Source: JAYFQF01 sp034927285 (lineage in GTDB: Bacteria > Bacillota > Peptococcia > DRI-13 > UBA5745). From it: a stretch of 64,000 nucleotides of DNA. Below the pieces are notes generated by a model. That model saw only the letters and a list, made by a program, of their open reading frames with translations, was not told the DNA's origin and ran no database searches. Below, one piece after another: positions 8,269-16,002 of this stretch. The position numbers and the translations under genes were made by a program. The DNA lies in contig JAYFQF010000013.1 in the NCBI GenBank assembly GCA_034927285.1, forward strand, positions 1 to 64,000, read 5' to 3'. Within the stretch, counting starts at the first letter, position 1. Each line of letters begins with the position of its first letter.

Positions 8269-8979
8269 TTATATCAGATTTCTTTTTTTGAGGATCTGCC
8301 TGGAGGCAAAATCCCCGGAAAACTGAACCAGTTGAACCAAAATGATCAATACGTATACCGCCGCGAAAAGCATATCGTGCTGAAACCGCTGATAGCCGAA
8401 GCGGACGGCGATATCGCCGATGCCTCCGGCACCGAACATGCCCGCCAGGGCCGTCATGGAGATCACGGCGATTACCGCCACCGTGAAGCCCCGGACCAGG
8501 GAGGGGATCGTTTCCGGCAGCAGGACCCTGAAGATGATCTGCAGGTTGGTGCTGCCGATGGATTTTGCCGCTTCCACTTTGCCTTTGCCGATTTCCAGCA
8601 GGCTGCTTTCCACGATGCGGGCATACATGGGGATACAGCTTGCGGCAACCGCGATAATGCAGGCGTTGGTGCCGTAGGATTTGCCGAAAAACAACCGGGC
8701 CACCGGGATCATTAAAATAATCATGATCATTTGAGGCAAAGAGCGCAGACAATTGATCAGCCAGCCGGCGCCGGAATACAGGGGCTTCAGCGGCACTAAA
8801 CCGTCGGGGTTGGTTACAGTGAGCAATATCCCCAGCGCCAGACCGAAAACCAGCATGATGGCCGAAGACAAGGCCGTCATATACAGCGTTTCGAGGATAG
8901 CCGGAGAGATGCGCTGCCATATTTCCGCCGCAAAAGAGCCCTTGATCACTTCCCAAAGGGGAGTATTTAATAAACTCAT
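8269..8979 (-). CDS. metI: Methionine-type ABC importer permease (MetI)
   Basis: This 236-aa permease has five to six hydrophobic segments and the inner-membrane-transport loop KVEAAKSIGSTNLQIIFRVLLPE that docks on MetN. The start is the ATG at 8979, seven bases after GGAGG; a GTG sits just before it. It lies between metN (46 bp upstream) and metQ and completes the transporter. Confidence 0.92.
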   Translation of the reverse strand: MSLLNTPLWEVIKGSFAAEIWQRISPAILETLYMTALSSAIMLVFGLALGILLTVTNPDGLVPLKPLYSGAGWLINCLRSLPQMIMIILMIPVARLFFGKSYGTNACIIAVAASCIPMYARIVESSLLEIGKGKVEAAKSIGSTNLQIIFRVLLPETIPSLVRGFTVAVIAVISMTALAGMFGAGGIGDIAVRFGYQRFQHDMLFAAVYVLIILVQLVQFSGDFASRQILKKRNLI

Positions 8980-9025
8980 CACATCGCCTCCAAAATGAAT
9001 AAAGCTGCGTACGCCCGCAGCCGGA

Positions 9026-9814
9026 TCAGATGCCGCCGCCGTCTACCAGGTTGAGGGACCGCTGAAACTCGAAGAAAACTTTGGCAAACAGCTCCCCGGT
9101 CCTGCTGTGGGGGTTGTTGAAGATATCACGGACGAAGCCCGATTCGATGATCACCCCGTCCTCCAGCACCGCCATACGCTCGCAGGCGTATTTGATGGCG
9201 TCCAGCTCATGGGTGATCATCAGAATAGTGATGCCGGTGACTTTGTTGATTTCTTTCAACAGCTCCAGAATCTGCAGGGTTGTCTGGGGGTCCAGGGCGG
9301 AGGTGGCCTCGTCGCTCAGCAGTAAATCCGGTTTGTTCACCAAGGCCCGGGCAATGCCCACCCTTTGTTTTTGCCCGCCGGAAAGCCCACCGGGATAGGC
9401 CTTGAGCTTATCGGCAAGACCCACCAGCTCCGCGGTTTCCTCCACCCGCTGCCGGAGTTCTTTTTTGGGAACCCCGCTGATTTCCAGGGGGTAGGAAATA
9501 TTTTTATATACGGTTTTGGCCTCAAAGAGATTAAAGGTCTGAAAGATCATGCCGATCTTTCGCCGCTCTTTCAGCAAATCTCCCTTTGAAAGCCTTAAAA
9601 TATCAGTGCCGCCCACCAGAACCTCACCGCTGTCCGGCGCCTCCAGGCGGTTGATGCAGCGGGCCAGAGTAGATTTCCCCGCGCCGCTGAACCCGATAAT
9701 CCCGAAAATCTCGCCTTTTCGCACCGAGAGGTCCACCCCCTTAAGGACGTGGAGGGCCGCACCGTGGGCGTGGTAGGTTTTATATAAATCAACGATTTTT
9801 ATATAGTCGTCCAT
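9026..9814 (-). CDS. metN: Methionine-type ABC importer ATPase lacking the NIL domain (MetN)
   Basis: This ABC ATPase has Walker A GFSGAGKST, signature LSGGQKQR and Walker B LLLSDEATSALDP. I start it at the ATG at 9814 (MDDYIKIVDLYKTY, 262 aa): the longer frame from 9955 runs through the leader terminator. Most MetN proteins are about 340 aa and end in a NIL/ACT domain that binds methionine and shuts the transporter when the cell is full. This one stops at FQRSLNLVDGGGI without that domain, unlike the second metN at 25730. The ATG has no clear ribosome site of its own; a good AAGGAGG lies 50 bases upstream before two tiny overlapping frames, so start control may be coupled. Confidence 0.88.
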   Translation of the reverse strand: MDDYIKIVDLYKTYHAHGAALHVLKGVDLSVRKGEIFGIIGFSGAGKSTLARCINRLEAPDSGEVLVGGTDILRLSKGDLLKERRKIGMIFQTFNLFEAKTVYKNISYPLEISGVPKKELRQRVEETAELVGLADKLKAYPGGLSGGQKQRVGIARALVNKPDLLLSDEATSALDPQTTLQILELLKEINKVTGITILMITHELDAIKYACERMAVLEDGVIIESGFVRDIFNNPHSRTGELFAKVFFEFQRSLNLVDGGGI

Positions 9815-9896
9815 CGGTTTTTCCGTTACATGGCATTTCCTGCCGCCGCCGGCATACCATATGCCTCCTTTCTTGGTTTCTCCGTACTGTTCCGGT

Positions 9897-9940
9897 AAAA
9901 AATAAAGGCGCACAGCCCGAAGCTTATCGGACCGTGCGCC
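9897..9940 (-). terminator. Intrinsic terminator in the leader of the sulfur operon
   Basis: Read on the minus strand, GGCGCACGGTCCGA (9940-9927) pairs with TCGGGCTGTGCGCC (9920-9907) around a 6-base loop: 14 pairs including two G-T. TTTATTTTTT follows. It sits between the leader-peptide stop (9956) and metN, so it controls the whole operon rather than ending a gene. CCGTG and CGCC inside the leader coding region (about 10020-10010) could pair with its 5' arm as an alternative structure. Confidence 0.85.
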
Positions 9941-9955
9941 CACAGGCTTCAACAC

Positions 9956-10063
9956 TTACAACCGCAGCTTTGGTTTGGAGTTACAGGAACAGAAAAATAT
10001 ACATGTCATGGCGGACACGGGACAGGCGGCTTTATACATGGACATCAATTTGGCTGTTTTCAT
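9956..10063 (-). CDS. 35-aa leader peptide with Cys and Met codons
   Basis: ATG at 10063 follows GGAGGAG by five bases and the frame runs 35 codons to TAA. It encodes four Cys (14, 21, 25, 27) and four Met (1, 7, 9, 19); residues 20-28 read TCIFFCSCN. A promoter lies about 40 bp upstream and an intrinsic terminator begins 15 bases after the stop, before metN. This is the classic layout of a ribosome-mediated attenuator responding to charged tRNA-Cys and perhaps tRNA-Met. No SAM-I or T-box consensus was seen. It is probably not a functional protein in its own right. Confidence 0.72.
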   Translation of the reverse strand: MKTAKLMSMYKAACPVSAMTCIFFCSCNSKPKLRL

Positions 10064-10109
10064 GTTTGCTCCTCCAATCATACTTAACATATATGATTAA
10101 TATATTGGG

Positions 10110-10138
10110 ATCATACCATAGCTTTTGAAAATTGGCAA
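10110..10138 (-). promoter_or_regulatory. Sigma-A promoter of the sulfur / nitrogenase-like operon
   Basis: On the minus strand TTGCCA (10138-10133), a 17-bp spacer and TATGAT (10115-10110) are followed about 45 bases later by the leader-peptide start. It is divergent from the FecCD-operon promoter at 10201. Confidence 0.7.
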
Positions 10139-10200
10139 CAGTTTTTTTAGCCGCCAGATAATTAATTTCAGCAAAACAAGAGTGAAGACACTGGCTGCAA

Positions 10201-10229
10201 TTGACAACAATGGCCCTATGTGCTATCCT
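10201..10229 (+). promoter_or_regulatory. Sigma-A promoter of the FecBCD-type operon
   Basis: TTGACA (10201-10206), 17 bp, TATCCT (10224-10229). It gives a leader of about 220 nt before the permease start at 10459. Confidence 0.65.
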
Positions 10230-10235
10230 GAAAAA

Positions 10236-10415
10236 AGATTTTGACCAAAGAAGGTCTGCTTCGCCTCAGAAGGGGCGCCTGGCCAGGTCTGACATGTCAG
10301 GCTTTTTGGCTTGAGGTTTGTACATTACCGGCATATTCTTTAAAGAAGCAACAGCCATGAAGGTTGGATGAAACCGCGGAACCGGTTTTATTCATCTGAA
10401 GCGGCTGTTTTTTTT
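10236..10415 (+). promoter_or_regulatory. Structured leader with terminator before the FecBCD-type operon
   Basis: The transcript leader contains GACC-AAAGAA-GGTC and CGCC/GGCG hairpins, the 12-bp palindrome CTGACATGTCAG (10289-10300) and a long terminator-type hairpin: AACAGCC (10350-10356) with GGCTGTT (10403-10409), enclosing GATGAAACCG with CGGTTTTATTCATC, then eight T. No credible leader peptide was found. The layout fits a cis-regulatory RNA or a protein-controlled attenuator. I could not match it to cobalamin, SAM, NiCo or other riboswitch consensus motifs. Confidence 0.5.
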
Positions 10416-10458
10416 GTTCAGATTGCCGAGGCCCCCTGGCCCAAGGAAGAGGTATTTC

Positions 10459-11535
10459 ATGAAAATCAGAAAGCTCTTGAGAAAGATATTCAATCGCAGC
10501 GATCCGCCTATGGGCCTCATCGTCGGCGTGCTGATCGCGCTGGCCGCCGCGTCCCTGCTGTTTGGCATCGGACTTGGGCCCGTGACGGTGGCGCCGGAAA
10601 AGGCAGCGAAAATACTGATCAGCCGGATACCCGGTTTTGAGGAGGTTTTTCCCCGAACCTGGGAGCAGCTTGAAGAAAACATCGTGCTGGGCCTGCGCTT
10701 GCCCAGGGTGTGTCTTGGCCTGGTGGTGGGCGCTTCCCTTTCGGTCATCGGGGTGACCATGCAGGCGCTGGTGCGTAATCAACTGGCGGATCCGTTTATT
10801 TTAGGCGTGTCTTCGGGGGCTGCGGCCACCGCCACCCTGGGGATGCTTTTCGGCGCCTTTTCCTTTTTAGGGGAATATTCTCTGGCCATCAGCGCTTTTA
10901 TCGGCTCGGCTCTGACCATTATGTTTGTCTATGCCATTTCCCGGGTACGGGGACGGATCAACATCACGCAGCTTTTGCTTTCCGGCGTTGCGGTTTCCAT
11001 GATGATGGACGGGGTTACGCGCATCATCACCCTCAGCGCCCCCAATGCTCTGGGACTCCATAACGCCACCTTTTGGATGTCCGGCAGCCTTGCCGGAGCG
11101 AAATGGGGATATCTGACCCTGCCGCTGGCTGCCCTGCTCCTTGGCATGGCGGTGCTGATGGTTAACTACCGGGGGCTGAACCTGCTTCTTTTGGGGGATG
11201 AAAGCGCGGGGGCTCTGGGCGCAAATGTGAGGCGTCTGCAAAAGCTGCTGGTGCTGGTGGCTTCCCTGATGACCGGCGTTACCATTGCCGTAAGCGGGAC
11301 CATCGGTTTTGTGGGTCTGATGGTGCCGCATTTTACCCGTCTCCTGGTAGGGAGCGATCATCGCAAGGTGCTGCCGGTTTCGGCCCTGTTGGGCGGCATT
11401 TTGGTGGTATGGGTGGATGTGGCCGCCAGGATGCTTTTGGCCCCGGAGGAAATGCCGGTAGGCATCCTGACGGCCATCATCGGAGGGCCGTTGTTTATCT
11501 GGCTGTTAAAGCGGAAAACCGCGGGAGGCCGGTAA
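10459..11535 (+). CDS. FecCD-family ABC importer permease
   Basis: This polytopic permease of about 358 aa belongs to the BtuC/FecCD family, with many hydrophobic segments, the family motif RLPRVCLGLVVGASLSVIG, GVSSGA and the ATPase-coupling region GTIGFVGLMVPHFTRLLVG. I start at the ATG at 10459 (MKIRKLLRKIF) after AAGGAAGAGG, not at the longer frame from 10414. It forms an operon with an ATPase and a lipoprotein. Family substrates include ferric siderophores, heme, cobalamin and, in the MolBC branch, molybdate. The substrate here is unknown; Fe or Mo supply to the adjacent metalloenzyme operon is a tempting but unproven link. Confidence 0.9.
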   Translation: MKIRKLLRKIFNRSDPPMGLIVGVLIALAAASLLFGIGLGPVTVAPEKAAKILISRIPGFEEVFPRTWEQLEENIVLGLRLPRVCLGLVVGASLSVIGVTMQALVRNQLADPFILGVSSGAAATATLGMLFGAFSFLGEYSLAISAFIGSALTIMFVYAISRVRGRINITQLLLSGVAVSMMMDGVTRIITLSAPNALGLHNATFWMSGSLAGAKWGYLTLPLAALLLGMAVLMVNYRGLNLLLLGDESAGALGANVRRLQKLLVLVASLMTGVTIAVSGTIGFVGLMVPHFTRLLVGSDHRKVLPVSALLGGILVVWVDVAARMLLAPEEMPVGILTAIIGGPLFIWLLKRKTAGGR

Positions 11536-11554
11536 GAAAGGGAGGAGGGATATC

Positions 11555-12331
11555 GTGCGCCTGCAGATTGAAAATCTCAGCTTTTCCTACGGAGAAAAGG
11601 AAGCCGTGGACGATCTGTGCCTGAAAGTGGAAAAGGGAGAATTTGTAGGGCTCATCGGGCCCAACGGCAGCGGAAAATCTACGGTGCTGAAGAATCTTTA
11701 CCGGGCGCTGACGCCGGACAGGGGCAGCGTCCTTCTGGACGGAGAAAATCTGCTGACCATGAGCCATAAAAGGGCGGCTTTAAAGCTGGGGGTGGTAGGC
11801 CAGGAAAACGACGTGCCCTTTGATTTTCTCGTGGAGGAAATCGTCGCAATGGGGCGCAGCCCTCATAAGAAGCTGTTTGATCTCGACAATGCCCATGATA
11901 AATACATGGTGCGTCACGCCCTGGAGCATCTTGGCATGGAGGGCATGGCAAAACGCAATTACTTGCAGCTTTCCGGCGGGGAAAAGCAACGGGTCATCAT
12001 CGCCCGGGTCATTGCCCAGGAAAGCGATTTTCTTTTGCTGGATGAGCCCACTAACCATCTGGACATCGGTTATCAGCTGCAGATTTTTGACTTTGTCAAA
12101 AGGCTGGAGGTAACGGTTCTTTCCGCCATTCACGATCTGAACCTGGCGGCCCTTTACTGCGACCGGCTCTATGTCCTGAAAGAAGGCAGGATTGTCCTTC
12201 AGGGAACGCCCGCTGAGGTGCTTACCGCGGAGAATATCTATGATGTCTACGGCGTCCGTTCGGATGTGTCGATCCATCCGATCACCGGCAAGGCCACGAT
12301 TACTTTTCTCCCCGCCGGCATCGGCGGATAG
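11555..12331 (+). CDS. FecE/BtuD-type ABC ATPase
   Basis: This 258-aa ATPase has Walker A GPNGSGKST, signature LSGGEKQRV, Walker B FLLLDEPTNHLD and the switch His in SAIHDLN. The start is GTG at 11555 after GGAGGAGGG. It lies 19 bp after the permease and energises it. The family is confident; the substrate is not. Confidence 0.91.
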   Translation: MRLQIENLSFSYGEKEAVDDLCLKVEKGEFVGLIGPNGSGKSTVLKNLYRALTPDRGSVLLDGENLLTMSHKRAALKLGVVGQENDVPFDFLVEEIVAMGRSPHKKLFDLDNAHDKYMVRHALEHLGMEGMAKRNYLQLSGGEKQRVIIARVIAQESDFLLLDEPTNHLDIGYQLQIFDFVKRLEVTVLSAIHDLNLAALYCDRLYVLKEGRIVLQGTPAEVLTAENIYDVYGVRSDVSIHPITGKATITFLPAGIGG

Positions 12332-12384
12332 GAATTTTATCGCAGTTTACCGAGCTTATCCCATGAGTTCAAGGAGGGACAAAA

Positions 12385-13401
12385 ATGAAAAAAGCATCGT
12401 TGAAAGCATCTGTGCCTGTAATCATCTGGATCCTCGCTCTTGCCTTGGTTTTTTCCGGCTGCGGCAAACCCGCCGGTTCAACGGCTTCAGATTCCTCTTC
12501 CCCGGGACCGTCGGCGGAAGTCCCGCCGGAGACCGAAGCCTCCGGCCTATACCCCCTGACCTTTGATAATTACGGCAGGGAAGTGGAGGTTTCCGCCAGG
12601 CCCCGAAAGGTTCTGACCCTGGGCCCGAACTGCACCGAGGTTTTTGTGGCCTTAGGTCTTACGGACTATATCGTGGGCAACAGCCTGAAAAATCACAGCC
12701 GCGGGCCTTTGCCGGAATATGCCGGGGAATATGAAAAAATTCCCGAGCTCAATTACGGTTCCGCTACCCGGGAAGCGGTGATTTCCAGCGGCGCAGACTT
12801 TATTTATGGCATCGACTGGGAATTTGGCGGCGACGGGCTGGATATTGAGGAACTGGCAGGATACGGCATGACCACCTATGTGAATTCGGCGGCCACGGTG
12901 GAGCAACAGTATCAGGAGATCCTTGATATCGGCAAGATTTTTGGCGTCGAGGATAAGGCCTTGTCCTTCGTGGAGGATCAAAAGGCCCGCATTAATGCGG
13001 CTGAGGAAAAGATCAGCGGACGCAAGGCGCCCAGAGTACTGGTTTATGACAGCGGCGGCCAGGGGGTTTTCACCTGCAGCGGCAGTAATTTTGAATCTCT
13101 TTTGATCGGGCTGGCCGGCGGGGAAAATCTGTTCGGAGACCTGACGGAAAAAGCCTGGATCACCGTCAGCTATGAGGAAATCCTGGCCCGGGACCCGGAA
13201 ATCATCCTGATCCACGATTACGATTCCCCCTCCGTGGCGGAAAAGATTGCCGAAATCCAGGCCGACGACACCCTCTCGCAGCTTGAATGCGTAAAAAACC
13301 AGCGCTTTGTCACCATTGAGCTGGAAAGCGTGCTGCCGGGAGACCGGATGGCCTATACGGTGGAACGGCTGGTCCGGGGGTTTTACCCCGATTTATTCTG
13401 A
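12385..13401 (+). CDS. FecB/BtuF-type substrate-binding lipoprotein
   Basis: This 338-aa lipoprotein has the lipobox VFSGC and a Ser/Pro/Glu linker. The mature domain shows the helical-backbone receptor fold: two lobes joined by a long helix around residues 180-200, a TLGPNCTEVFVALG segment, and the GGENLFGD and DPEIILIHD motifs. It delivers ligand to the FecCD-type permease. No binding residues identify the ligand; iron-siderophore, heme, cobalamin and oxyanion remain open. The 162 bp after it hold no terminator that I could identify. Confidence 0.9.
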   Translation: MKKASLKASVPVIIWILALALVFSGCGKPAGSTASDSSSPGPSAEVPPETEASGLYPLTFDNYGREVEVSARPRKVLTLGPNCTEVFVALGLTDYIVGNSLKNHSRGPLPEYAGEYEKIPELNYGSATREAVISSGADFIYGIDWEFGGDGLDIEELAGYGMTTYVNSAATVEQQYQEILDIGKIFGVEDKALSFVEDQKARINAAEEKISGRKAPRVLVYDSGGQGVFTCSGSNFESLLIGLAGGENLFGDLTEKAWITVSYEEILARDPEIILIHDYDSPSVAEKIAEIQADDTLSQLECVKNQRFVTIELESVLPGDRMAYTVERLVRGFYPDLF

Positions 13402-13563
13402 GGACCTGAAGGCTCCTCCAATCCTTCTGAGTCTGAAGACCTCCAAGAATCAGCAGGCCCCAAGAATTACAGGAAGTTCACCTCCCTTTTACAAGCCTTA
13501 TAAATCCATGCTTTAAAATAAGGATGGAGAACGGTACATCCGTTGTGGGAGGAATGGCTTACG

Positions 13564-14931
13564 ATGCATAAAAACTACGTCATCGACACAAATGTTTTGA
13601 TCCAAGCGCCCCATGCCCTGGAATCCTTTGAAGAAAATCACGTGATCCTTCCCGTTACCGTGCTGGAGGAACTGGACGCTTTAAAAGACCGGGACGGGGA
13701 ATGTGGTCACAACGCCCGGCAGGCTATCCGCTTCCTGGAAAGGCTGCGAATCAAGGGAAATCTGACCAAGGGAGTCAGGCTCGATTCGGCGGGCCTGCTG
13801 AGACTGGAAACCAACTTTGTCGATATTCAGCTTCCCGACGGCTTCGGCGTAAAAAACGACAACCGTATCCTGCGCGTCTGCAAAGGACTGATCGAAAAAA
13901 ACGAGCCGACGATTTTGGTCACCAAAGATATTGTACTGAGGCTGAAGGCGCAGATCATGAATATTCCGGCGGAGGATTTTATTACCGACCAGGCGCCGGA
14001 AGCCTCCAGCCAGTACACCGGAAGGACTGACGTATTTGTACCGGCAAATCTGCTGACGGGTTTCCGAAAAAACGGGCTCTCCCCCCAGGACGCTTACGTA
14101 TTGGGCAAGAATGGGGCAAAAACCGCCGCCGAGCTCACCCTGAACCAATTTTGCGTCCTGAGGTCCGATACGCAGATCAATAAAACCATGCTGGGATATT
14201 ACGACGGAAAACAGATCGTCCCTTTAAAATACGCCGCCAAAAAACCCTTTGGCGTAACGCCCAAAAACCTGGGTCAGTATTTTTTGCAGGAAGCCTTGAT
14301 GATCCCCCATTCGTCGGCGCCTCTTGTTATCATCAAGGGTCCCGCCGGTACGGCCAAGACCTTTTATACCCTGGCCGTGGGTCTGCAAAAGATCATGAAT
14401 GAAAAGGAGCCTCTTTACCGCAAGATCCTGCTTTGCCGCTCCAATGTGCAATTCGATCAGGAAATCGGTTTTTTGCCGGGCAACGAGCAGGAAAAAATTG
14501 CGCCGCTGCTCCGGCCCGTCATGGATAATCTGGAAATTCTGGTGGATTCGGATAATAAGGAACGTTATAAGAATGAGAAGGAACTGCGGGGCAAGGTGGA
14601 ATTTTTGTTTGACAGCGGCATTATTACCGCCGAAGCCATCAACTTTATCCGGGGCCGCTCCATCAGCCATACGTATCTGATGATCGACGAGGCCCAGAAT
14701 CTCACGCCGCGCCAGATCAAGGGGATTATTACCCGTGCCGGCAAAGGCACCAAGATTGTGCTGCTGGGGGATCCGGCCCAGATTGACCATCCGCTGCTGG
14801 ATGAACGGACCAATGGGCTGAGTTACGCCGGGGAGCATATGAAAGGCAGCCCCCTCTGTTTTCAGATCAGCATGCTGCCTGAGGAATGCGAGCGCTCCGA
14901 GCTTGCCCTGGACGCGGCCAAAAGGATGTAA
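13564..14931 (+). CDS. PIN-PhoH fusion ATPase (YlaK/PhoH2-like)
   Basis: This protein of about 455 aa has an N-terminal PIN ribonuclease domain (acidic residues in VIDTNVLI, LEELDALKD and VKNDNRIL, about residues 1-140) and a C-terminal PhoH P-loop domain (about 245-455; Walker B YLMIDEAQN, sensor ILLGDPAQID-like VLLGDPAQID). Such fusions are RNA helicase/RNase enzymes linked to toxin-antitoxin or RNA decay. The Walker A reads GPAGTAKT, with Ala where the usual Gly precedes Lys. I start at the ATG at 13564 (MHKNYVIDTN), which matches the family N terminus. It stands alone. Confidence 0.88.
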   Translation: MHKNYVIDTNVLIQAPHALESFEENHVILPVTVLEELDALKDRDGECGHNARQAIRFLERLRIKGNLTKGVRLDSAGLLRLETNFVDIQLPDGFGVKNDNRILRVCKGLIEKNEPTILVTKDIVLRLKAQIMNIPAEDFITDQAPEASSQYTGRTDVFVPANLLTGFRKNGLSPQDAYVLGKNGAKTAAELTLNQFCVLRSDTQINKTMLGYYDGKQIVPLKYAAKKPFGVTPKNLGQYFLQEALMIPHSSAPLVIIKGPAGTAKTFYTLAVGLQKIMNEKEPLYRKILLCRSNVQFDQEIGFLPGNEQEKIAPLLRPVMDNLEILVDSDNKERYKNEKELRGKVEFLFDSGIITAEAINFIRGRSISHTYLMIDEAQNLTPRQIKGIITRAGKGTKIVLLGDPAQIDHPLLDERTNGLSYAGEHMKGSPLCFQISMLPEECERSELALDAAKRM

Positions 14932-14966
14932 AGGTCGTGCGGCCTCTGCCGGCCGGGGAAATTTAG

Positions 14967-14996
14967 TTGGACTTGCCCCCTATATTTTGTTATACT
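14967..14996 (+). promoter_or_regulatory. Candidate promoter of the pirin gene
   Basis: TTGGAC (14967-14972), an 18-bp spacer and TATACT (14991-14996), about 50 bp before the pirin start. Confidence 0.45.
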
Positions 14997-15046
14997 TTGG
15001 AAAAGAATACTCTTGGACAAGGCGATAAAGGACGAGAGGGGGGCTT

Positions 15047-15883
15047 ATGGAAAAACGGGAAATCGTAAAAACGGTCCGCGGTCAGGTGACGACGGACGGC
15101 GCCGGAGTGCGGCTGGTCCGGGTTCTGGGAAAAAGGGACGTGGAGGATTTTGACCCTTTTTTAATGCTGGATTCCTTTGATTCCACGGACCCTGCGGATT
15201 ATACGGCAGGTTTTCCCCTGCATCCCCATAGGGGGATCGAGACCATCACCTATTTGATTTCAGGGGAAATCGAGCATGTGGACAGCCTGGGAAACAAGGG
15301 GACCATCTATGCCGGCGAAAGCCAGTGGATGACTGCGGGGAGCGGTATTCTGCATCAGGAGATGCCCAAGGAATCCGGCAGGATGCTGGGATTCCAGCTG
15401 TGGCTGAACCTGCCCCGGCAGGAAAAAATGACCGCGCCGGCATACTTGAGCATCACCCGGGAGATGGTGGCCCGGGCAAAAAAGGGTCAGGCGGATATTC
15501 ATGTCCTTTCGGGAAATTTTGGGGAAGCCGCCGGAGTGATGCCGAACCATATTCCGGCGGCCATCTATGATGTGGAGCTTCCCCGGGGCCAGGAGGTGGA
15601 GATCCCCACCAACCCTCAGGAAACAGTGTTCGTATTTCTGATCCAGGGGGACGCTGTAATTAATGGGCAGAGAATTTCCTCGAAAACCGCCGTTTTGTTT
15701 GGCAAAGGGGATTATCTTGCTGTGGCCGCCCTCCCCCAGGAGGATCTGCGGTTTATTTTCTTTTCCGGCAAGGCTTTGCACGAGCCCATCGCCTGGGGCG
15801 GCCCCATCGTCATGAATACCCGCCAGGAACTGGAGCGGGCTTTCGAAGAGCTTGATGAAGGTACCTTCATCAAGCATAAATAA
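15047..15883 (+). CDS. Pirin family cupin protein
   Basis: This 278-aa bicupin has the metal-binding N-terminal motif HPHRGIETITYLISGEIEH with the third and fourth ligands around SQWMTAGSGILHQE, then FQLWLNLP. Pirins act as metal-dependent quercetinases or redox-responsive regulators; the physiological role in bacteria varies. The start follows a GAGAGGGGGG region. Context gives no clear partner. Confidence 0.88.
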   Translation: MEKREIVKTVRGQVTTDGAGVRLVRVLGKRDVEDFDPFLMLDSFDSTDPADYTAGFPLHPHRGIETITYLISGEIEHVDSLGNKGTIYAGESQWMTAGSGILHQEMPKESGRMLGFQLWLNLPRQEKMTAPAYLSITREMVARAKKGQADIHVLSGNFGEAAGVMPNHIPAAIYDVELPRGQEVEIPTNPQETVFVFLIQGDAVINGQRISSKTAVLFGKGDYLAVAALPQEDLRFIFFSGKALHEPIAWGGPIVMNTRQELERAFEELDEGTFIKHK

Positions 15884-16002
15884 ACATAAATAAAGAAAGC
15901 CGGCGGTTTCCGCACCGGGACCGGCATGGATATCATTCTCCGGCCAGAAACCGTAAAAGTTGGAGCCGCACCAAATAAAGAGAAAGAAGCGAGCTGAAGA
16001 AA

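Noticed and set aside
9815..9955. Long N-terminal extension of metN (start at 9955)
   Set aside because: It would translate through the leader terminator hairpin; family similarity begins near the ATG at 9814.
10236..10415. Cobalamin riboswitch
   Set aside because: No B12-box (GCCACTG-type) sequence was seen, although the FecCD family makes it plausible.
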